DNA of 60,079 nt, from positions 1 to 60,079 of the forward strand of contig JAGQWM010000007.1 in the NCBI GenBank assembly GCA_020437365.1, given 5' to 3'. The translations under genes were made by a program, and so were the position numbers. Positions 53,831 through 60,079 of the stretch are shown one piece after another. The notes under the pieces were generated by a model that made no database searches, was not told where the DNA came from, and worked only from the letters and a program-made list of their open reading frames with translations. Source of the DNA: Chitinophagaceae bacterium. GTDB lineage: Bacteria > Bacteroidota > Bacteroidia > Chitinophagales > Chitinophagaceae. The first letter of the stretch is position 1; the number at the start of each line of letters is the position of its first letter.

Positions 53831-55864
53831 ATGAACAGGCGTTGCCGGATAGGATTTTTATTCATTTTTATTGTTACCTGTTTTCAGAATAGTGTAAATG
53901 GCCAGGCCTGTACTACACTTGGACAAACCCCTTCTACTGCTTTTCCGGTTTGTGGTACTACTACATTTTCACAATCTATTGTGCCTATATGCAGCACAAA
54001 CGACATTTATGTTCCCGGTTGTTCCGGTAATAGCAATGCCAACTATCAGAACAAAAATCCATTCTTTTATAAATTCACCTGTTATGTAGGTGGCACATTG
54101 GGTTTTATCATTAACCCACACGCTGCCAATGACGATTATGACTGGCAATTGTATGACATCACCGGTCATAATCCGGATGATATTTTCACAGATTACTCAT
54201 TGGTCGTTACCGGCAATTGGTCCGGTTCTTATGGTACTACAGGTGCGGCTGCCTCAGGTGTCAATTATATTCAATGCGCTTCTGTCCCCGCAGATAATGC
54301 ACCAAGATTCGCCGCGATGCCCGTACTTACCGCCGGCAGAGATTATTTATTAATGATTAGCCATTTCACAGATACACAAAGCGGCTATGATTTAATTTTT
54401 AAAGACGGAACAGCGGTTATCACCGATCCTAAAATCCCAAAGATGCTTTCCGCCAAAGTGGATTGCGATGGGAAAGTCATCACCCTGCAATTGAACAAAC
54501 AAATCCAATGCAATAGTGTTTCCGGTGATGGTAGTGAATTCAGCATTTCCCCGTCTGTAGGGTCGGTTGTAAGTGCCACAGCACAAAACTGTACCAACTC
54601 ATTTGATTTTACGGAAATGACCATTATACTGGCCAACCCGGTTCCCAACGGCACTTTTGACTTAGTGATTAATAATGGCACCGATGGCAATACTTTGCTC
54701 GATATTTGTGGCAACAATATTGCTGAAAATGATAAAGTTCCTTTTACTTACAATGTACCACAACCGATTTTTGCCGACAGCATTGGCAAAACAAATTGTG
54801 CCCCCGATTCTGTAAAAATTTATTTCCCCAAAAAAATAAATTGCGCCAGCATTGCTGCCAATGGCAGTGATTTTTCTGTAACCGGGCCTACACCTGTAAA
54901 TGTGATTGGCGCCTACGGCAATTGCACCAATGGCAAAACTCCGTATGTAGTAGTACGATTTGCCGCTCCTATTTTTACAAAAGGCAATTACCAACTCCAT
55001 TTAAAAGCGGGTAATGACGGCACTGTTTTAATTGATGAATGTGGATTAGAAACACCTGTACAATCACTGGGTTTTACAACCGAGGATACAGTAAATGCTG
55101 ATTTTAGTAATGTGCAACATCTCGGTTGCGAAGAAAATACCGTTGCGTTTTCTCACAATGGTGCACATGATGTAAATACCTGGATATGGACTTTCAACAA
55201 TGGAAATCCTGTAACCGGACAAACACAAACAAAGGTTTTTCCGGCAAAGAGTAGCAATACCATTCTATTAATTGTCAGCAATGGCACTTGCACCGATACC
55301 AGTTCTGTAGTCCTCGATTTTGATAATGAAGTCAATGCCGGTTTTAGTATCCCCTCTATCATTTGCCCCGAAGATCCCTTAACTGTCGTCAATACGTCCA
55401 CCGGATTGATTGATGAATGGCTTTGGAAATATGATGTAATCGGAACAAGTACGGCAAAAGATCCGGCACCGTTTCAATTTCCAATGATGAGTGATGAAGC
55501 GTATTATACGGTTACACTGATTGCAAGAAACAATACTTTAGGCTGTGAGGATACGGCACACCAATCATTAACTGTTCTGGATAATTGTTTGATAGCTGTA
55601 CCCAACGCTTTTACACCCAACCACGACGGAAGGAATGATTATTTCAGGCCGCATAATGCATTGAAAGCAGATAAATATGATTTTAAAGTTTTCAATCGGT
55701 GGGGTCAATTGGTATTTCATACAAATGACTGGCAGGATAAATGGGATGGCAACTTTAAAGGAAGTCCGCAAGGTGCCGGCGTGTTTGTCTGGATGCTGCG
55801 CTATACCAAACCCGACACACAAGAGGAAGTCTTTCAAAAAGGTACAGTCATGTTGATTCGCTAA
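53831..55864 (+). CDS. Secreted multi-domain protein with gliding-type C-terminal sorting domain
   Basis: The 677-residue protein has a signal peptide ([13 protein letters not shown]), an N-terminal ~190-residue region with two Cys clusters, then two tandem ~100-residue beta repeats (~202-300 and ~313-410) sharing four cysteines. A PKD-like region follows ([40 protein letters not shown]). The C-terminus [60 protein letters not shown] is the type B CHU_C domain, which directs export and attachment by the type IX system. A surface or adhesion role is inferred. Start ATG precedes the signal directly. Confidence 0.92.
   Translation: MNRRCRIGFLFIFIVTCFQNSVNGQACTTLGQTPSTAFPVCGTTTFSQSIVPICSTNDIYVPGCSGNSNANYQNKNPFFYKFTCYVGGTLGFIINPHAANDDYDWQLYDITGHNPDDIFTDYSLVVTGNWSGSYGTTGAAASGVNYIQCASVPADNAPRFAAMPVLTAGRDYLLMISHFTDTQSGYDLIFKDGTAVITDPKIPKMLSAKVDCDGKVITLQLNKQIQCNSVSGDGSEFSISPSVGSVVSATAQNCTNSFDFTEMTIILANPVPNGTFDLVINNGTDGNTLLDICGNNIAENDKVPFTYNVPQPIFADSIGKTNCAPDSVKIYFPKKINCASIAANGSDFSVTGPTPVNVIGAYGNCTNGKTPYVVVRFAAPIFTKGNYQLHLKAGNDGTVLIDECGLETPVQSLGFTTEDTVNADFSNVQHLGCEENTVAFSHNGAHDVNTWIWTFNNGNPVTGQTQTKVFPAKSSNTILLIVSNGTCTDTSSVVLDFDNEVNAGFSIPSIICPEDPLTVVNTSTGLIDEWLWKYDVIGTSTAKDPAPFQFPMMSDEAYYTVTLIARNNTLGCEDTAHQSLTVLDNCLIAVPNAFTPNHDGRNDYFRPHNALKADKYDFKVFNRWGQLVFHTNDWQDKWDGNFKGSPQGAGVFVWMLRYTKPDTQEEVFQKGTVMLIR
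54433..55065 (+). repeat. Two tandem Ig-like protein repeats with matching cysteines
   Basis: Within the surrounding gene, two ~100-codon units align: VDCDGKV with [23 protein letters not shown] with [19 protein letters not shown] with NCTN, and [13 protein letters not shown] with [13 protein letters not shown]. Four cysteines are conserved in each. DNA identity is low, so the duplication is old. Confidence 0.7.
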
Positions 55865-55871
55865 AAACATT

Positions 55872-55901
55872 TTTGTAGCATCTGCCTGTCGCTTATCTTT
55901 G
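55872..55901 (+). promoter_or_regulatory. guaB promoter, -33 and -7 elements
   Basis: TTTG (55872-55875) and TATCTTTG (55894-55901, exact TAnnTTTG) are spaced by 18 bases. The guaB ATG starts three bases after the -7 element, so the mRNA is expected to begin at or just after the start codon's A. Confidence 0.6.
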
Positions 55902-55904
55902 CAC

Positions 55905-57401
55905 ATGGCAACAAACAATTCTCCCCGCAAACAAAAAGCAAATCCCAAATTTTTCGGCGAAGGACTCACTTTCGACGATGTATTATTGCAACCCGGCTAC
56001 AGCCAGGTGTTACCGAGAGACGTCAATATTACTTCGCAATTAACAAAAAATATCAGGCTGAATGTTCCTTTGCTTTCGGCTGCAATGGATACAGTAACGG
56101 AAGCTTCATTGGCGATTGCACTAGCCCGGGAAGGTGGCCTTGGTATTCTGCACAAAAATATGAGTATCGAAAAACAAGCGGAGCAGGTACGCAAAGTAAA
56201 AAGAAGTGAAAACGGACTCATCATCGATCCGGTTACTTTATTGGCCAACGCCACCATTGGCGAAGCCCAGAAAATAATGCGTGAAAATAAAATCGGTGGT
56301 ATTCCCATCATTGATAAAAACAGAAAACTTGTTGGCATACTCACCAACCGTGACCTTCGTTTTGAAGACAACCCGCACCGGAAAGTGAGTGAAGTCATGA
56401 CGAAAGAAAATTTATATACGGCACCCGAAGGCACTACACTAAAAAAAGCCGAAGCATTTTTTAAGAAAACAAAGGTTGAAAAACTTCCGGTGGTCGATAA
56501 AAAAGGGAAACTAACCGGCTTATTTACCTACAGTGATATTTTGAAATTAAAAAGCCACCCCAATGCACTCAAAGATCAATTCGGCCGCTTATTAGTGGGT
56601 GCCGGTATTGGCATTACGGCAGATATTCTGGATAGAATGTCGGCATTGCAGCAGGTAGGTGTCGATGTCATTGTTTTGGATAGTGCACATGGCCATAGCC
56701 AAGGTGTTATTGCTGCGTTGAAAAAAGTAAAAAAGAATTTTAAAAATATGGAAGTGTTGGCCGGTAATGTGGGCACGGCGGCAGGAGCCAAAGCCCTGGC
56801 CGAAGCCGGTGCTGATGCCATCAAAGTCGGTATTGGCCCCGGTTCTATTTGTACGACAAGAATTGTAGCCGGTGCCGGCGTTCCGCAATTGACGGCTATT
56901 ATGGAAACTGCCCAAGCCATGAAAACAAAAAAAATTCCTGTCATTGCAGATGGTGGTATTCGCTATACAGGCGACATGGTAAAAGCATTAGCGGCAGGCG
57001 CCGATTGTGTTATGATGGGAAGCATTTTTGCAGGCACGGAAGAAAGTCCCGGCGAAACGATCATCTTCGACGGAAGAAAATATAAACAATACCGTGGCAT
57101 GGGTTCGCTGGGTGCAATGGCAACCGGTAGTAGCGACCGTTATTTCCAGGATGTGGAAGACGATGTTAAAAAATTTGTTCCGGAAGGCATTGAAGGAAGA
57201 GTGGCCTATAAAGGAACCCTGAAAGAAATTGTGTACCAGTTTACCGGCGGTTTAAGAGCCGGCATGGGTTATTGCGGCGCCAAAAATATTGACGATTTGA
57301 AAAAAGCCACTTTCATAAAAATTACAAATGCCGGCATGAGCGAAAGCCATGCACATGATATTGATATTACAAAAGAAGCGCCGAATTACAGTAGGAAGTA
57401 A
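55905..57401 (+). CDS. guaB: IMP dehydrogenase
   Basis: GuaB oxidises IMP to XMP, the committed step to GTP. The 498-residue enzyme has [40 protein letters not shown], two CBS domains (~100-215: [40 protein letters not shown]), [15 protein letters not shown], the K+/catalytic loop [12 protein letters not shown] with Cys316, [25 protein letters not shown] and [14 protein letters not shown] two codons upstream lies inside the -7 element and is rejected. Its own promoter is clear. Confidence 0.99.
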   Translation: MATNNSPRKQKANPKFFGEGLTFDDVLLQPGYSQVLPRDVNITSQLTKNIRLNVPLLSAAMDTVTEASLAIALAREGGLGILHKNMSIEKQAEQVRKVKRSENGLIIDPVTLLANATIGEAQKIMRENKIGGIPIIDKNRKLVGILTNRDLRFEDNPHRKVSEVMTKENLYTAPEGTTLKKAEAFFKKTKVEKLPVVDKKGKLTGLFTYSDILKLKSHPNALKDQFGRLLVGAGIGITADILDRMSALQQVGVDVIVLDSAHGHSQGVIAALKKVKKNFKNMEVLAGNVGTAAGAKALAEAGADAIKVGIGPGSICTTRIVAGAGVPQLTAIMETAQAMKTKKIPVIADGGIRYTGDMVKALAAGADCVMMGSIFAGTEESPGETIIFDGRKYKQYRGMGSLGAMATGSSDRYFQDVEDDVKKFVPEGIEGRVAYKGTLKEIVYQFTGGLRAGMGYCGAKNIDDLKKATFIKITNAGMSESHAHDIDITKEAPNYSRK

Positions 57402-57406
57402 CCTGC

Positions 57407-57433
57407 CACGAATTACACTAATCACACGAATTA
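57407..57433 (+). repeat. Three tandem 9-bp units in the guaB-lnt gap
   Basis: The segment is CACGAATTA, CACTAATCA, CACGAATTA, a 9-bp period with two bases changed in the middle unit. It begins six bases after the guaB stop. No hairpin is apparent. Confidence 0.7.
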
Positions 57434-57497
57434 GAAAGAAAAACTAACAAAACCCTTCTGCATTCGCTGTTGTAAAAAACGATGAACTAAAAAGTTT

Positions 57498-57505
57498 TAT
57501 TTTTA
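57498..57505 (+). promoter_or_regulatory. Candidate -7 element for lnt
   Basis: TATTTTTA, one mismatch from TAnnTTTG, lies 13 bases before the TTG start at 57519. Confidence 0.3.
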
Positions 57506-57518
57506 CGAAAATCTTTTT

Positions 57519-59108
57519 TTGAAGCGTTATACCAATTTATTATTAGCCATTGCATCGGGCCTTTTATTATTTGCCGCTTGGCCGGTTTCACCCTTCACCA
57601 TTTTAATTTTCCTGGCATGGACACCTTTGTTGTGGATTGAAACGAAAGTAATAAGCAGGAAAAAATTCTTCGGCTATACGTACATCACCATGTTTGTTTG
57701 GAATATTGCCACTACCTGGTGGATTTGGAATGCATCGGCACCCGGCGCCATTGCTGCTTTTTTGGCCAATAGTCTTTTAATGTGTTTTCCCTGGTTGGGA
57801 TATACCATTGTGAAAAAAAAATTGGGGCAACCCATCGGGTATATTGCTTTGCTGGCATTTTGGATGTGTTTTGAATTTATTCACTTGCAGGATTGGGGAT
57901 TGAGCTGGCCATGGTTGACACTGGGCAATGCATTTGCTTCGCATCCTGAATGGGTGCAATGGTACGACATCACCGGCACCGCAGGTGGCAGCTTTTGGGT
58001 TTTAGCCAGTAATATTTTGTTGTTTTCCATTTTTATTACTTATCAAAAAAATGGCAGGACGATTGCTTATTTCAAACAACTTTTCGGCTGGATTTTACTC
58101 ATGGCTCTTCCTTTTTTGTACCGGCCACATGTCATTGGTGAAACTGAAAAGGCAGGTACAAAAGAAATTGTGATAGTACAACCCAACATTGATCCGTATG
58201 AAAAAGTTTCGGAACTCAGTGGCTCTTTTGAATCGCAATTACATATATTAATTTCCACCACTGAAAAACATATTGATGACCAAACTGATTTAGTGATTTG
58301 GCCGGAAACAGCTTTGTACAATGCTTCCGGCATTGACGAAACCAGGATGAAAGAAAATTATTTTCTGCGTCCTTTATTTGCATTTTTACAAAAACATCCG
58401 AACGCAACATTATTGACAGGTATTGAAAGTTATCGGGAGCTTCCCACAAAAACCAAGCATTCACATGCATTCAATGGGCACTATTTCGAAACCTATAACG
58501 GAGCTGTTTTATCAGACAGCACCGGCGCCTATTCTTTTTATCATAAATCGAAACTGGTGCCCGGTGTAGAAACATTGCCCTGGTTTTTACATTTTCTTGA
58601 TAAATGGTTCGAGAAATTTGGTGGCACTACTGCCGGTTATGCCAGTCAAAAAGAACGTATAGTCATGGAAACAAAAAACAATATAAAAATTGCACCGGCT
58701 ATTTGTTATGAAAGTATTTACGGTTCTTTCATCAGCCGTTATTTTCAAAACGGGGCCAATTTGCTTTGTATTATTACCAACGATGGCTGGTGGAAAAACA
58801 CACCCGGCCATAAACAACATATGGATTATGCCCGGTTAAGGGCCATTGAAAACAGAACCTGGGTAGCCCGTAGCGCCAATACCGGTATCAGTTGCTTTAT
58901 AGACCCTTTCGGAAAAGTATATCAACCGCAACCTTACAATACGAATGCAGCCATAAAAATGAAGATTGACCTTTCACAACACAAAGAAACTTTTTATGAA
59001 AAACATGGCGACCTTTTATATAAAATCATGTTGGTGCTAAGTGTGCTGCTTATAGGCTGGACGATTGTTGTAAAGATTCTAAGGAGGTTTGCTAAAAAGA
59101 AAAAATAA
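57519..59108 (+). CDS. lnt: Apolipoprotein N-acyltransferase
   Basis: Lnt adds the third acyl chain to the N-terminal Cys of lipoproteins at the inner membrane. The 529-residue protein has about seven N-terminal membrane segments (LLLAIASGLLLFAAWPVSPF; ILIFLAWTPLLW; FLANSLLMCFPWLGYTI; ILLMALPFLY), then the nitrilase-like domain with Glu263 (VIWPETALYN), Lys343 (FYHKSKLVPGVETLPW) and Cys396 (APAICYESIYGSFI). LCIITNDGWW and HMDYARLRAIENRTWVARSA follow, and a final hydrophobic helix (IMLVLSVLLIGWTIVV). The start is TTG (KRYTNLLLA follows); no ATG fits without losing the first helix. Confidence 0.97.
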   Translation: MKRYTNLLLAIASGLLLFAAWPVSPFTILIFLAWTPLLWIETKVISRKKFFGYTYITMFVWNIATTWWIWNASAPGAIAAFLANSLLMCFPWLGYTIVKKKLGQPIGYIALLAFWMCFEFIHLQDWGLSWPWLTLGNAFASHPEWVQWYDITGTAGGSFWVLASNILLFSIFITYQKNGRTIAYFKQLFGWILLMALPFLYRPHVIGETEKAGTKEIVIVQPNIDPYEKVSELSGSFESQLHILISTTEKHIDDQTDLVIWPETALYNASGIDETRMKENYFLRPLFAFLQKHPNATLLTGIESYRELPTKTKHSHAFNGHYFETYNGAVLSDSTGAYSFYHKSKLVPGVETLPWFLHFLDKWFEKFGGTTAGYASQKERIVMETKNNIKIAPAICYESIYGSFISRYFQNGANLLCIITNDGWWKNTPGHKQHMDYARLRAIENRTWVARSANTGISCFIDPFGKVYQPQPYNTNAAIKMKIDLSQHKETFYEKHGDLLYKIMLVLSVLLIGWTIVVKILRRFAKKKK

Positions 59109-59180
59109 AAGATTAAACCATTGCGTAACCCTGAGCCTTCGCTTCTTCACATTTAAATAAATAATTTTAGTTTATAAAAA

Positions 59181-59987
59181 ATGAATAAAACAATTCAATA
59201 CCAGGAAAAGCAAATTCACTACCGTGTAGTTGGAAAAGGCAGCCCTGTTGTTTTGCTTCATGGATTTGGAGAAGACAGCACCATTTGGGATAGCCAGGCA
59301 AAATTTTTACAACAAAAATATAAACTCATCATTCCTGATTTGCCCGGCTCCGGCCAATCTGCATTATTAGCCGAAACAAATATGGAAACTATGGCTGAAG
59401 TTGTGAATGCCATCATAGAAAAAGAAATACATAAAGCAGAAAAAATAAAACTCATTGGCCACAGCATGGGCGGTTATATTATTTTGGCTTTTATGGAAAA
59501 ATACGATGAACTTGTTGACGGATTCGGTTTGTTTCACTCGACGGCTTTTGCCGATAGCGAAGAGAAAAAAATTGCCCGGAAAAAATCCATTGATTTTATT
59601 CAACAACATGGTGCTTATGAATTTTTAAAAACAAGTATTCCCAATTTATTTGCAGCAAAAAATCATGAAAATAAAAAGGAAGAAATACAGAAATTAATCG
59701 CCCAAGGCCACAACTTTTCGGCGCAGGCACTCGTTTCTTATTATGAGGCCATGATAACCAGGCCTGACAGAACAATGATTTTAAAAAATACCAAAGTACC
59801 GGTACTGTTTGTGATGGGTGTTTATGATAATGCCGCTCCTGTAAAAGACATGTTACAGCAATGCTATCTGCCCGAAAAATCGTACATTCACATCTTCCAA
59901 AACGCAGGCCACATGGGTATGTTGGAAGAAGTAGAAAAATCGAACCGGGTTTTTGAAAATTTTATTGCCGACAATAGTAATGAATAA
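59181..59987 (+). CDS. Alpha/beta hydrolase
   Basis: The 268-residue cytoplasmic protein has the alpha/beta hydrolase fold: oxyanion segment VVLLHGFGEDSTIWDSQ, LIIPDLPGSGQS, the nucleophile elbow LIGHSMGGYIIL (Ser of GHSMG), the acid in VLFVMGVYDNAAPVKDM and the histidine in FQNAGHMGMLEE. No signal peptide. The substrate (ester, lactone or other) cannot be told. The next gene's possible upstream ATG overlaps its stop. Confidence 0.93.
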   Translation: MNKTIQYQEKQIHYRVVGKGSPVVLLHGFGEDSTIWDSQAKFLQQKYKLIIPDLPGSGQSALLAETNMETMAEVVNAIIEKEIHKAEKIKLIGHSMGGYIILAFMEKYDELVDGFGLFHSTAFADSEEKKIARKKSIDFIQQHGAYEFLKTSIPNLFAAKNHENKKEEIQKLIAQGHNFSAQALVSYYEAMITRPDRTMILKNTKVPVLFVMGVYDNAAPVKDMLQQCYLPEKSYIHIFQNAGHMGMLEEVEKSNRVFENFIADNSNE

Positions 59988-60000
59988 GACCTACCCCCGA

Positions 60001-60079
60001 ATGAAACGCAAACTCCTCATCATATTATCATTTTTGGTTTTGTCGGTTTCGGCGAATGCGAGGCATATTTTTGGAGGAG
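60001..60079 (+). CDS. Exported protein, N-terminal fragment (cut by window edge)
   Basis: Only 26 codons are present: a signal peptide (MKRKLLIILSFLVLSVSANA) followed by RHIFGG. An A-x-H-I-x-GG start to the mature protein is often seen in Bacteroidota secreted proteins with gliding-type C-terminal domains, but the fragment is too short to be sure. An in-frame ATG at 59980 overlapping the previous stop is possible but would put seven residues before the signal. Confidence 0.6.
   Translation, partial: MKRKLLIILSFLVLSVSANARHIFGG

Noticed and set aside
55899..55905. TTG start for guaB two codons upstream of the ATG
   Set aside because: It lies inside the -7 promoter element, so it would not be transcribed; the ATG gives the normal N-terminus.
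1..60079. CRISPR arrays, insertion sequences, prophage, integrons, toxin-antitoxin or defence genes
   Set aside because: No direct-repeat arrays, transposase or integrase motifs, or recognisable defence genes were seen on either strand.

Overview
The window is a chromosomal segment of a Bacteroidota bacterium, most likely from the Chitinophagaceae or a close relative. The evidence is a SusC/SusD pair, a C-terminal type IX secretion sorting domain, a fused alpha/beta E1 dehydrogenase, a very long SecA, DUF4476 and DUF3467 proteins, no Shine-Dalgarno sequences, and repeated TAnnTTTG-type -7 promoter elements. Base composition is moderately AT-rich and even. I see no rRNA, tRNA, CRISPR array, transposase, integrase or phage gene, so this is mostly core genome.

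Layout. 1-3155 (minus strand): start of lysA (cut by the window edge), scpB, atpG and an unknown lipoprotein. 3254-8275 (plus): secA, a Thr-rich lipoprotein and a voltage-gated K+ channel with a zinc-finger-like tail. 8292-12620 (minus): two exported amidohydrolase-fold proteins, one a tandem fusion. 12708-16684 (plus): deoC, a full aldehyde dehydrogenase, a half-length aldehyde dehydrogenase and a SPOR protein, apparently one operon. 16739-23102 (plus): an M20 peptidase, malic enzyme, an MlaE/MlaF-type ABC pair and sucD. 23120-23842 (minus): DUF4476 protein. 24214-33432 (plus): a 2040-residue alpha-2-macroglobulin lipoprotein, an FAD oxidoreductase and aspS. 33455-39113 (minus): E1 alpha/beta fusion, FAH-family protein, pth, rplY, prs and a small membrane protein. 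39196-39900 (plus): radC. 39913-46008 (minus): DUF3467 protein, then a SusC-SusD-DUF1735 operon. 46170-49048 (minus): a helix-hairpin-helix/beta-barrel protein coupled to an outer-membrane protein of the PorV/PorQ type. 49114-60079 (plus): folD, queE, a PorE-like OmpA protein, dprA, a gliding-type C-terminal-domain protein, guaB, lnt, an alpha/beta hydrolase and the start of another secreted protein.

Functional themes are envelope biogenesis and secretion (SecA, Lnt, Mla-type ABC pair, A2M, SusCD, PorE-like protein, T9SS cargo), central and nucleotide metabolism (DeoC/ALDH, MaeB, SucD, E1, Prs, GuaB, FolD) and DNA maintenance (ScpB, RadC, DprA).

The observations most worth a second look are these. 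The A2M protein carries two short blocks almost identical to the plug region of the SusC protein in the same window, in swapped order. At least nine genes have a -7-like element only 3-7 bases before the start codon, predicting leaderless or near-leaderless transcripts. The deoC operon holds a cleanly ended half ALDH without a catalytic domain. The amidohydrolase pair contains two domains that lack the metal-binding HxH. A helix-hairpin-helix/beta-barrel protein is translationally coupled to a PorV/PorQ-type protein, and both use TTG starts.
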